Below, in pieces: positions 13,101 to 42,591 of a stretch of 64,000 bases of DNA. Location of the stretch: positions 10,402,005 to 10,466,004 of the forward strand of contig OZ025276.1 of assembly GCA_964019165.1 (NCBI GenBank), given 5' to 3'. The translations under genes and the position numbers were made by a program. Numbering within the stretch: position 1 is the first letter of the stretch; each line of letters starts with the position of its first letter. The DNA is from Mastigias papua (taxonomy: Eukaryota; Cnidaria; Scyphozoa; Rhizostomeae; Mastigiidae). The notes below the pieces were generated by a model, which was given only the letters and a program-made list of their open reading frames with translations, was not told the origin of the DNA and searched no databases.

Positions 13101-16100
13101 AATGGCTTCTTTTTCATTTTTCCAAGTATGCACGCTTCACACCCCCTGTCACGTTGATTGTTAGAATCACAGTCCATGCCTTTTACCATTTCTTTCTTTA
13201 CTAACTCATTTATATAGTCATAATTTAAATGACCAAGTCTGCAATGCCACATTCTGCAAGATTTATTGTTGTGAGCAACATTTGCATGCTCAGCGATATT
13301 CACTTCATATAATTTCTTATCAAGAAGGCTTCCTATGATGAATTCCTTTCCATCCTTCGCTATTATGCAACTCCCGCTATCAAACTTAACTTCTGCACCC
13401 ATAAGTGCCATGGCAGGTACCGATAACAGATTTTTAGTTAGATTTGGAACATAGAGCACTTTATGTAAATCTAACGAGACGTTTGGTGGATTACATGTTG
13501 TGAGGTGCACGTTTCCTTCACCATGCGCTAGAATCACTGTATCATTTCCCAAGTATATTTTAGTAGGCTCTTTGTATTCAACATAATTCTCTATACCCTG
13601 TCTATCGTATGTCATATGCTTTGTCGCCGCAGAGTCGATAAACCACTTCCCGGGTTTTTTCATTGTGCTTGAAATTAGCGCTATACCTCCACACTCAGTG
13701 TGACTGAGATCTAATATGTTTGCGCTATCGTTTGGTTTCCTGTAAGTGCAGTTCCTCATAACATGTCCAATGCCGTTACATTTGAAACACCTCATACCCT
13801 TATGCTTTGTGGAAGAATTCGATTCGACATAATGAGACCTTGAGAATCCGTTTCGATTTCCTTGCCCATTGGCGAAAACTTTTCCTGAACCGTGTCTTCC
13901 TGAACCCCCACGTTGCTTATTGAAGTTTCCTCGATCTTTCCTTGCAAATAAAGCGCTATCTGATTCTCTTTTCTCAACTTTATCTGTTCGCTTCATATGC
14001 TCTTCTACCAATAGTCCTTTGACATGTTCCCAATCCAACTCGTCGGATTTTCTAGCATTTAAACTAGTTAAAAAGTTATCGTACGATTCTGGTAGACTTC
14101 CCAGCACGACTGTGGCGAATTTCTTTGAGGAGATCTCTTCGTTTAACTCCCTCAACTGCTCCGCTAACGAAGTCATGTACGTTATGTGCTTCACCAAATC
14201 GCCGTTCTCTTCCATACTGGCAGCGTAAAACTTTCTGGACAACCGTACTATTTGAGTTATGGATACAAACTCGAATTGCTGTTGTAACCTCTCCCATGCA
14301 ACTAGCGGATCCGTTACCGAAGAGATGTGGACTTGGATGTCCTTTTCCACGTTCAGGGCTATTAATGAATACGCTTTGTCAGATCTTAATCGAAAGGCAT
14401 TTCTTACAGTAGCAGCTGCGTTCTCATCTGGCTGTGTTTCTTGTCCTTGTTGAGTAAATCCCCACAATCCGCGCTCCATTAAGAGTAGTTTCATATTATA
14501 TTTCCATGATTGGTAATTCTGTCCATTTAACTTCTCAATTCTTGTGATTTCTGCCATTCTTCGCGACTTCGCGTCAAGCGTAAAAACAATAACTTAAAAG
14601 TCCTATGTTAATCTTTAACGATACCTGGGCCCATAACCTGTTAGAATTATAGGCGACAAAGAGACAACCTTTTAGTTTGAACTCAACATAACGGACTGAA
14701 CTACAAACTCACATGGAGCAACAAAACAATGGGAATATAAATCATGTGATCTAATTGTTAGCATAAATTATCATTCCTCTAACAGTCTCATTGTCAATAA
14801 CATCATATGCTGATCTGATAATCTTTTGCCATCTATCTCTATCCCCTGCTAAATTATAAATAAGTTTGATGCATTCTACAATATCAACCAGATACCTGTA
14901 AAGTCCTGCTTTCCAGAGTTCAACAGTTCCCCAAACCATTTTCTTAAATTGTTTATTGACTTTCTATTGCTGAGATCATGCACAAGTATGACACCATTGA
15001 TGTTATTATAAAAAATACTTCTACTGTTTCTATGACTTGTTGAACCTCCAACATCCAACAGTTCTATGAATATTGATTTTTCTTGTGAGCTTCCTTGTTG
15101 ATAATCATATAGCTGTGTGAAGAAAGAGAGCTTTGTCATCAGGTATAATGCAAGGCCATCTGGCAAAGAAAAGAGGCTCAAGGCCCAAAATTATTGGCTG
15201 TTCAATGCAAATAAAGCTTTATTCCGCCCTGAAAAATTCATCCTTGGAAAGATGGTAACAAGCTCCTATCAAAATATCATAAAAAAATAAATCTGGTTGT
15301 AAATAATCTGGTCCATTCCCTTACTCCTTTTCTAAGTTGTTTGTTTTCTATAAGTAGCTTTGTTCATTTCCTATTTGTTTGGTTTTTTCCTCTAGGTTGT
15401 TTTGACATATATACGTGAGCTTACTCACGCCCCATAGATATTGACTTAGTGCGTGACCTGATCCACACCCCCATGGCTATATAAGGCCATATTTTCGCAA
15501 CTTTCATCCCTTCACTGATGATGGCTCATGATTGAGTCAAAACATTTGATTATGTCTTAAAATTTTACTGATTATGTCTTGTTAGGTCTTAGGTCTACCA
15601 GTTATATCGTATTTAGAAGGATTTGTCGAAATTAAAATACATCTACAAAGACAATAAAATGTCTTTATTTCTTGTCGCGATTCTTGTACTGAATTTCATC
15701 ATTAAGCTGCGTTTTCCAACAACGAAATCTGGTTGTGTAGTCAATACAGAAAAACTCACCAGAACCTCAACAGAGCACCCAATTGTCCAGGGTGAATTTG
15801 AGAGGACCTCACCATGTGCAAGTACATGTACGAGAGTTGTCTTCCCAACCCCTGGAAAAACAAAATTACTCAAAGTACTAGTGCTAGAGTAGCATAGTGA
15901 AGAGTACGATTGTGAGTATAGAAAAGATTGCCTGTGTGCATTCCCACACTGCAGTGCCCACTATACTTTGGCGCCTACACATTCAAGACTTTTTGTCACA
16001 AATAATAATGCACACCCAGAAATGGGCATGGTAGGGTGTTGAAAGGTGACATGGTGTGATTTATAGGATTAATTTGAATATCTTCAAGCTATCATAACGA

Positions 16101-16398
16101 TGATAATGAAAAAAGAATTGCTCTGAGGTGTATGCTCCTTGGTACAGGCCTTTCAAGGTGAGAAACACAAGGAAATCAATAAACTTGTTATACTTTCTAA
16201 GCCAAGAATCAAGTGGGCACTGCACTTTTCTAACCTTGATTCCAGATTAGTTGTGGTTAAGTATCTATTTCATTCTTATGATGAGTCTGATTCCAAGTTG
16301 AATTCAATCTTCACTTCATTTGAGTGAAGATGGATATACTTCTACTCACCTGAATCACCAAGAACTGCTATTCTCACTTTGTCTAGTGACCCTGACAT
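8768..16398 (-). CDS. RABL3: Rab-like protein 3 (RABL3) small GTPase
   Basis: Minus-strand exons, 5' to 3': 16398-16350, 15851-15760, 15112-14896, 9578-9542, 9415-9346, 9115-8966 and 8824-8768 (TAA). Phases agree across all six introns, giving 223 residues; human RABL3 is 236. Conserved features are the P-loop GDSGVGKT split by intron 1, the G3 motif DVGGS (not the Rab DTAGQE), a SIFYNNINGVILVHDL block and the G4 motif GTKLDQ spanning exons 5 and 6. As in RABL3 there is no C-terminal prenylation CaaX. The family forms an atypical dimeric GTPase implicated in prenylated-GTPase handling. Intron 3 (9579-14895) carries a 4.5-kb copia insertion in the same orientation as the gene. The last exon is the weakest part: after KVIERKYGNKHNLGAFQ the frame ends VV-stop, but GTAGTT there could also be a splice donor to an unseen exon. 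Confidence 0.9.
9726..10197. repeat. (ATC/ATT)n trinucleotide microsatellite
   Basis: An impure ATC/ATT tract becomes a nearly pure (ATC)n run at about 10100-10190. It lies in RABL3 intron 3, about 40 bp from the copia left LTR. The 9730-9960 part also holds a higher-order repeat: a block containing CACTATTGTCATCATTATC recurs about every 60 bp. Long Asp, His or Met frames through it are artefacts of the repeat. Confidence 0.97.
10236..10381 (-). repeat. 3' LTR of copia element (left in window)
   Basis: 146-bp LTR, identical to 14639-14784. On the plus strand it starts TGTTAGAATTATAGG and ends TTCCTCTAACA, with inverted TGTTAG/CTAACA ends. The preceding GTCTC at 10231-10235 is the target-site duplication. 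Confidence 0.97.
10382..10390 (-). promoter_or_regulatory. Polypurine tract of copia element
   Basis: On the minus strand AAGTGGGAG directly abuts the 3' LTR. This is the expected position and composition for the plus-strand primer of a copia element. Confidence 0.85.
10472..14557 (-). CDS. Copia-type Gag-Pol polyprotein
   Basis: A single 1361-residue frame, start ATG at 14557, no internal stop. Domains in order: N-terminal UBN2/DUF4219-like Gag (about 1-200); a basic Gly-rich linker; CCHC zinc knuckle CFKCNGIGHVMRNC (257-270); aspartic protease with DSAATKHMT (from 308); the GAG-pre-integrase H/C zinc motif (about 438-478); integrase core with D506, D582 and E618, the last two spaced D(35)E; RT starting near 870 with active site YVDD (1042-1045); and copia-type RNase H with FSDADWAGD and STEAEYVAL. 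The protein makes capsid, processes itself, reverse-transcribes the element RNA and integrates the cDNA. All catalytic residues that can be checked are present, so the copy may be autonomous. Gag and Pol are in one frame with no frameshift, as in copia itself. Confidence 0.96.
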   Translation of the reverse strand: MAEITRIEKLNGQNYQSWKYNMKLLLMERGLWGFTQQGQETQPDENAAATVRNAFRLRSDKAYSLIALNVEKDIQVHISSVTDPLVAWERLQQQFEFVSITQIVRLSRKFYAASMEENGDLVKHITYMTSLAEQLRELNEEISSKKFATVVLGSLPESYDNFLTSLNARKSDELDWEHVKGLLVEEHMKRTDKVEKRESDSALFARKDRGNFNKQRGGSGRHGSGKVFANGQGNRNGFSRSHYVESNSSTKHKGMRCFKCNGIGHVMRNCTYRKPNDSANILDLSHTECGGIALISSTMKKPGKWFIDSAATKHMTYDRQGIENYVEYKEPTKIYLGNDTVILAHGEGNVHLTTCNPPNVSLDLHKVLYVPNLTKNLLSVPAMALMGAEVKFDSGSCIIAKDGKEFIIGSLLDKKLYEVNIAEHANVAHNNKSCRMWHCRLGHLNYDYINELVKKEMVKGMDCDSNNQRDRGCEACILGKMKKKPFPTQKEQERRANKPFEIVHSDVCGPMQVNSKGGSRYMLTFIDDYSRYTIVYFIQSKCEVLSKFKEYVSYVKKQFGHEIMTLSCEESFGYEVQTIRSDNGGEYTSNDFKFFCSERGIGHEYTTPYSPEQNGVAERLNRTIIESARAMLNHAKLPLDFWAEACSTAVYLHNRSPTTALKGVTPFEHLFGRKPNISHLRVFGCVSYMHIPSDQRKKLDPKARKTIFVGYPPGVKGYKLYDTEKRSFRISRNVLFLEDKFDHFGKKPESSVKPDLNGVSQIDVENDFVPELTEEKIPVERENVQPVGATISTNERERTYEDKFMTEVRNLGPVRERKAPLRFQDEICNMVFPLTSEVDEPKTVDEALNGEQSRSWQEAMRSEFKSLLENDTWELVPAPKDKNIVGSKWVFKVKRNQDGSVDRYKARLVAKGFSQMKGIDYNEVFSPVTHNASLRSLLAIANAHDYEIHQMDVKTAFLNGTLDCDIYMEQPEGFVDKDRPNHVCKLLKSIYGLKQSARCWNTTINEYLQEADYHKSEADGCIYVKSLKESDGSVSFVILSIYVDDIVAVSNNPSMLKAEKAALCSRFKMVDQGEIHYLLGMSIKRDRVSRTLTIDQQSYLESLLKRFEMENSKPVSTPIEAGKKFQQFSEGQEPFDVNIYQQAIGCLTYASTATRPDIAAAVGMLSQYSSRPSKDHWIGIKRILRYIRGTIHYGLKFSGLEANTTLIGFSDADWAGDLDTRKSTSGYVFQIGGATVSWCSRKQSTVAKSSTEAEYVALSSATQEAIWLRRLMKDLGSITDKPTTIFQDNQGAIELAKNDKYHTRTKHIDICHHFVRERVFSEEIKVIYCPSDSMVADIMTKGLPKSSFEKLRQEIGIQNID
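14625..14638 (-). promoter_or_regulatory. Primer-binding site matching the anticodon arm of initiator tRNA-Met
   Basis: Immediately inside the 5' LTR the minus strand reads GGTTATGGGCCCAG, with no spacer. This is complementary to the anticodon stem-loop of animal initiator tRNA-Met (CUGGGCCCAUAACC), not to a tRNA 3' end. Drosophila copia is known to use a 5' half-tRNA-iMet fragment ending at this point. The match stops after 14 bases. Confidence 0.9.
14639..14784 (-). repeat. 5' LTR of copia element (right in window)
   Basis: 146-bp LTR identical to 10236-10381. On the minus strand it begins TGTTAGAGGAATG and ends in CA next to the PBS. Target duplication GTCTC follows at 14785-14789. As the 5' LTR it should carry the element promoter. 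Confidence 0.97.
15400..15565 (+). repeat. Possible retroelement terminus with hammerhead-like motif
   Basis: RABL3 intron 2 DNA holding CTGATGA (15515-15521), a 6-bp stem GGCTCA/TGAGTC around TGAT (15523-15538), AAAAC, a 4-bp ACAT/ATGT stem and GTC. The order is that of a hammerhead ribozyme core, but the conserved G of GAAA is A and stem I is weak. A related string, GAAACATTTGAT, occurs on the minus strand near 21563-21575. It is probably a decayed Penelope-like or similar terminal repeat. Confidence 0.35.
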
Positions 16399-16596
16399 CT
16401 TTACATGCTTTGGGTGGTGGTAATAACAACCACAACCGCATCAGCCATACCCAAAATGCCTCTAAGTGATACTGATGTTAGGAACGAGACTCAGTCTCAC
16501 ATGTACAATCACACAATGGCGGACAAGCTGTGAAGAAACAGGTTTGTTGAGAGAGCAGGGATTTTTATTACACATTTGAACCTTTACGATTAGGAG
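16399..16596. promoter_or_regulatory. Divergent RABL3/WDR3 promoter region
   Basis: Only 198 bp separate the RABL3 start codon (minus, 16398) from the WDR3 start codon (plus, 16597). Both 5' UTRs and a shared bidirectional promoter must fit here, unless there are unseen 5' non-coding exons. No TATA box was seen at a convincing place. AATGGCGGAC (from 16515) resembles a YY1-type site, common near housekeeping starts. The same ATG (16516) opens a five-codon uORF ending at 16533. Confidence 0.7.
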
Positions 16597-38285
<21,689 letters not shown>

Positions 38286-39015
38286 TGCTCGTCATTAATT
38301 GTGAAGGTAACTAGGTATATCGAAGAAATATTGTTTACTGTAGAAACTTCATATTGTCTGTGATATCAATGTCTCTATTTCACTTGTGTTTGTACACAAA
38401 TATTTTCTAACTATCCCAGTAGCGTGGGAAGGCAAGAAGCGTGGTGTAGATACACAGTATTAACAAAACTCTTGTGTTTGGCAGACAGAATGTATCCATA
38501 ACATTTAGATATCAGATACGAAGCATTGTGAAATTTTAACATTTCCTTAAACCACCACAGTTCTATACAAACTTTTCACATCTCAATCATGTTCATCTGA
38601 CTGTAGCAGCTATATGACTCTGTCTCTTTGTCATCTAGTGTAAACGATTCGTTGTCAACACCATTAAACTTTGAGGCTTTGGTCGTAGTCAGTGCTAGGT
38701 TACGAGTCAACGTCAAGAGTTAGCAACTAACTTGAGGTATTTCCTATACAACACTTCTTGTGAGGAACTTCATCTGCATAAAACGAATGCAAAACGAACA
38801 CCACTATTACCTACTTCTCAACTGTAGTTCTGTATTCTTTATCCAAACAGTATCAGACCTGTGTATTTCTTGCTTTCATAACATGCTGCATGCAACCAGT
38901 AATTTTTGCAGATGGTGCTTGATAAATGTCTGTCAATATGATGTTAATACCCATCGTTTTTTTGTGTCCTCACGAAACCCTTAAATATCTATCTTTGAGA
39001 TATTTCTGGTGTGCA

Positions 39016-39513
39016 TCAACAGTCATCCCTCTGCTGTAGTCTGTTGCCAAGGCGACTCTTTTCTTCCTGGTTCTCCTTTTCTTCTTTACACTCTCTGCCA
39101 CGTTTTCTGTTACTTGTAGCAAGAATGTCCTCTCGTATTCCAAGGATCATCTCCAGTGCTTTTATGTATGCTACAGCTCCTCTCAGTATAGATAAATATG
39201 TTATCTTTGTGTTGCTGTCAAATGGTATTACTTGCTGTAGAGAATAATACGCCTGCGACAACGCTTTCACTCTTATTCTTTCTCTCCTTGTTGCCTCTTT
39301 GCGGCTCTCTGGGGTGTGTCTAGGCTTTTTACTGTTTATGTAGGGATGCCTTCTCGATGGTATGTACCTAGGTGTGTGGCTTGAGAACCCATTGTATCCC
39401 GACAGATGTAGTGCCATGCCTTTCGACAACCAGCCTCCGATCTGAGACACAAATCCAACAATCCTTTTATAGGTATTTTTCAAATCTGTGGGGTCATGAT
39501 GGTATGCACTCAT
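39016..39513 (-). CDS. Group A basic helix-loop-helix transcription factor, single exon
   Basis: The 165-residue frame has an ATG start at 39513. The bHLH domain occupies about residues 68-125: a basic region with SRKEATRRERIRVKAL (ExxR core RRERIRV), helix 1 ending QQVIPF, a loop DSNTK, and helix 2 with YLSILRGAVAYIKALEMIL. The Glu-Arg pair needed for E-box (CANNTG) contact is present. The pattern fits group A (NHLH/TAL/PTF1/Twist-like) factors, with RERIRV like NHLH, but helix 2 starts TYLS rather than the usual KLSK. There is no PAS, orange or leucine-zipper domain; the C-terminal tail is Lys/Glu-rich. Group A factors dimerise with E-proteins and drive cell-type programmes. The gene is convergent with WDR3. 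Family assignment below group A is not safe. Confidence 0.82.
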   Translation of the reverse strand: MSAYHHDPTDLKNTYKRIVGFVSQIGGWLSKGMALHLSGYNGFSSHTPRYIPSRRHPYINSKKPRHTPESRKEATRRERIRVKALSQAYYSLQQVIPFDSNTKITYLSILRGAVAYIKALEMILGIREDILATSNRKRGRECKEEKENQEEKSRLGNRLQQRDDC

Positions 39514-41084
39514 GTTGCGGTTATTTCCTGGCTGTTCTTAGGTTTATAACCATGTCGATTTTTGGTGGTTTGTATTTCAATTTGTTTGCAAATCACTTCC
39601 AGTGTTTACTGATTGTGGATAACCTCTATTTCCAAGGTGTATTCAGAATGTTTTGAAGGTCATGTGATATGATTTGACTATTGACTACTTAGAACTGCGA
39701 ATTTTTCGGAAACTGCTTTTAATTTAAATATAGTTCGAGTTCATCTATTTGACATATTTCAGCATGCACCATTTCACTTTATTCAGGCCTTGCAACAAAC
39801 TGCAGTTAAAGTACCACCAATTGAGTACACGCTTTTTTTATAGGGAACCACTTTATAAAGAACTACATGTAGAATGCCGAATTATTTAGCGAACTTATAC
39901 TACTAAAAGAGATTTCCTCAAGAAACTTTTCAATTTTAAAAAATTTTACACCACCAAACAATAAAGAATTAGTAAGCTGGTTCCATTCATTTGCAGCCAA
40001 AACCCACGTAGATCCCACATAGATTTACTGTGCTTATGTTAAGTCCTTCATTTTTCATTGACCTTAAGTTGCAGCCAGAATTAAAGGCAAAATTCAGTAT
40101 TCCAATGTTTTACATGTGTCTGTACACTTTTTATGGCACTAATTGTGCGCTGAAAATTAAGGAACTGTTATAGAACTTGTAGTTTTAGAAGTTGATTATT
40201 GGAGGTCAAAAAATAAGGAACTTTTGGAATTAGGCCTTGAGCTTGGTTCCTTATAGAAAAGCTTGTATCTGGTATCAGGTGCTCAGACAGGAATTCGAGA
40301 ATATGGGCCCAATCCACAATGTTGAGCACATTAAGGGTTGTTTATGGAGAATGTAGCTTAAAATAATGATTTTCAGATGTAGAAGCGGAAGAAATATTAC
40401 AGGAATTTTCATGATTTCATTACTTTCAAGTTTAGTAATGAATGTAAGCCAATCTTCTTAGAAAAATACAATGATTAATTTCACAAGTTTCCAAGATAAA
40501 GGGTACTTGTACCTTTCTGAGGATAGATCCCCAAGACCCCCGTAGTTGCGTGCCTGGGTATAGAGCTTTTATCGGTTAAAGTAAATGATGCACCTTTGGT
40601 ATCTACACAAACCTTCAGGTAACCGGACATAGAGTGCGACAATGCTTATAGCCAAATAAAGTTGATCAATGGGGCCCAAAATAAGCAGCTTCTTTTACAA
40701 ATTGAAGTTGTCCATTCTGCAAAGCTACAGGATATAGCCCTTGTGAACTAGAATACCGAGAACGTTAGAACTAGTCAAGTCAAACTGGGCACATGATTCA
40801 CTTTGGTGCTCTTTCCTCTCGAAGAGGTTCTGGCCATCTTTCCTTAAACAAACTACACATTTCTGTTCAATCTGTCACATTTCTGTCAGATCAAAGAGGA
40901 GAAGTGACAAAGCTGTCAATTCTCCTCAGGCTAACGTAGAAATGACATTTCATTTAAATATGTTGTTGGAAGGGGTATGCATCGTTGTCCAAGAATACGC
41001 GTTACGACATTGCTTCCGCCTTAGCTTGTGCTAAATTTGTCCTTATCTTCTCATCAATTTTTGAGGCTTGTTTTCGTTTAAAAT

Positions 41085-41345
41085 TGTTCGTATAAAAAGC
41101 GTGTAATGCTGTGCAGACAGACAGGCACTACATAAACATTACACTCAAATATATAGAATGTTACAAGAAATCCATGGAAATTAAGAAAAAGTAGACGATG
41201 AACTTACGTGAAAATTGGAATTTCAAATTTATATTAATTGATTAATTGTCTTCTGTCTCAAAAATCCAGTACTTAACTTTCTCAACTTTTTGAGCTGTAG
41301 AGTAGGTATTGCTTTCTTGTAAGCCAGTTTCTTATAAAAATGTGT
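41085..41345 (+). repeat. Dispersed repeat family A, copy 4
   Basis: Contains GCAGACAGACAGGCACTAC, CAAGAAATCCATGGAAATT, ACGTGAAAATTGGAATTTC, TCTCAAAAATCCAGTACTTA, CTTTCTCAACTTTTTGAGC and TTTCTTGTAAGCCAGTTTCT in the same order as copy 3. A further partial copy of the 3' end lies at 41485-41560. Confidence 0.7.
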
Positions 41346-41484
41346 ACACCTTATCATGAGTTAATTGTTCATGTAGCATAGATGTAGCAATCAATGATGC
41401 ATCTCTTGTCATCATCCTCAAATATTGCCAATCACTATCGATCATTGTCATTCAACACCAAAGCATTGTTCAATTGAATTCATT

Positions 41485-41560
41485 TGTACTACTGAGTTTC
41501 TTAACTTTTTAAGCAGCCGAGTATTAGCTTTTTGTAAGCCACTTTCTTATAAAAAATATA
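41485..41560 (+). repeat. Dispersed repeat family A, 3' fragment
   Basis: Holds GTACTACTGAGTTTCTTAAC, TTTTTAAGCAGCCGAGTATT and TTGTAAGCCACTTTCTTAT, matching the 3' end of copies 3 and 4 only. Confidence 0.6.
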
Positions 41561-42332
41561 TTGTGTGGATATTAATTAAGTCAAAATGTGCCATGGGCTT
41601 GAGTACTCTTAGCTCAAGACCTGGTACTTAAAGTTTCTTTTTCTGTGACATCTTTTGAACACACTTTGGTACTAAAAGAATTGTTTAAGTGCTCATAAAG
41701 TTCATTCAACTGACATAGATATACATTACAAACTACGAAACAATACCATAGGGAGGATGGCAATACATAGCAACCCTATGGCAACTTAAAATTAACATAG
41801 AATAAAATTTATCAACAAACAACGTCCTTATGACTGGAGGCGCTCAATTTAAAAGTTCCTTTATAGTTACATGATTTCAATTGCACATTTATTATTACCA
41901 TATAGACATTATAAGTGTTATGACATCACACTACAGACATTATACGTTTCAATGCAAACCCCTCGAAGCAAAACTGCTACATGGATTTCGCAAAATTCAT
42001 AGAAATTTGATTACAGTGAATGGAGCAGGCTTCCAAATTCTCGATTATTTGCAGTTAAGATAGTATTGTAAAAAAGAGAAAGTTCCTTAGGGCTTTTGTC
42101 CTTAGTAGTGCAAGCTCCTTCAGATTCTTGGCCTTCTACATGTAGGCTCCTTAAAAAGAATTTCCCTACAGAAAGACGTGTACGTGATGAGCACTTGTTA
42201 TATCGGGTGCATACAATCCATGTCCATATCGCAAGCAGAAATGGGATTGCTCATTTCTCTATATAGGCAAATGGAGACTTGAATGCTGCTAATATATCCC
42301 GCTCTCCTCCCGCTTATTCTAGCTCCTGGCAT

Positions 42333-42591
42333 CAGTGGCGTGCTGAAAAGCTTTTGAGTGGGAGTGTGGCAAGAGAAATTTACCAACGGGGTTGATTGAA
42401 GATAGTTAATCATAACGTACAAAAGGCAGATTTAGTTTAAGTCTTCGCCGAAATACCGACACACTATTATCGTTGTGTAAACTTTTACTGACAAGACATA
42501 GAATTACCGACAAGGTATACAATTACCGACGGCTTCTGCAAGAAGTGGGGGGTGTGACACCCCCCACACCCCCTATTTCGGCATGCCCCTG
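42333..42591. mobile_element. hAT-type MITE with perfect 8-bp target duplication
   Basis: A 259-bp element. The left end is CAGTGGCGTGCTGAAA; the right end reads CAGGGGCATGCCGAAA on the opposite strand (13 of 16 identical). It is flanked on both sides by CCTGGCAT (42325-42332 and 42592-42599). An 8-bp duplication plus CAG-starting inverted ends is diagnostic of hAT transposition. No transposase frame is present, so it moved in trans. The intact duplication suggests moderate age at most. Confidence 0.9.

Larger units (their letters stand above)
10236..14784 (-). mobile_element. Complete Ty1/copia LTR retrotransposon in RABL3 intron 3
   Basis: The element is 4549 bp. Both LTRs are 146 bp, begin TGTTAG and end CTAACA, and are identical base for base. 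It is flanked by a perfect 5-bp duplication, GTCTC, at 10231-10235 and 14785-14789. On the minus strand the order is 5' LTR (14784-14639), PBS (14638-14625), an uninterrupted gag-pol frame (14557-10472), PPT (10390-10382) and 3' LTR (10381-10236). Protease precedes integrase and integrase precedes RT, which defines Pseudoviridae/copia rather than gypsy. Identical LTRs, an intact frame and an intact duplication all point to a very recent insertion. It lies in the same sense as RABL3, so its LTR polyadenylation signal could affect the host transcript. The short LTRs resemble those of some aquatic-animal copia clades (for example GalEa), but clade assignment was not possible here. Confidence 0.97.
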
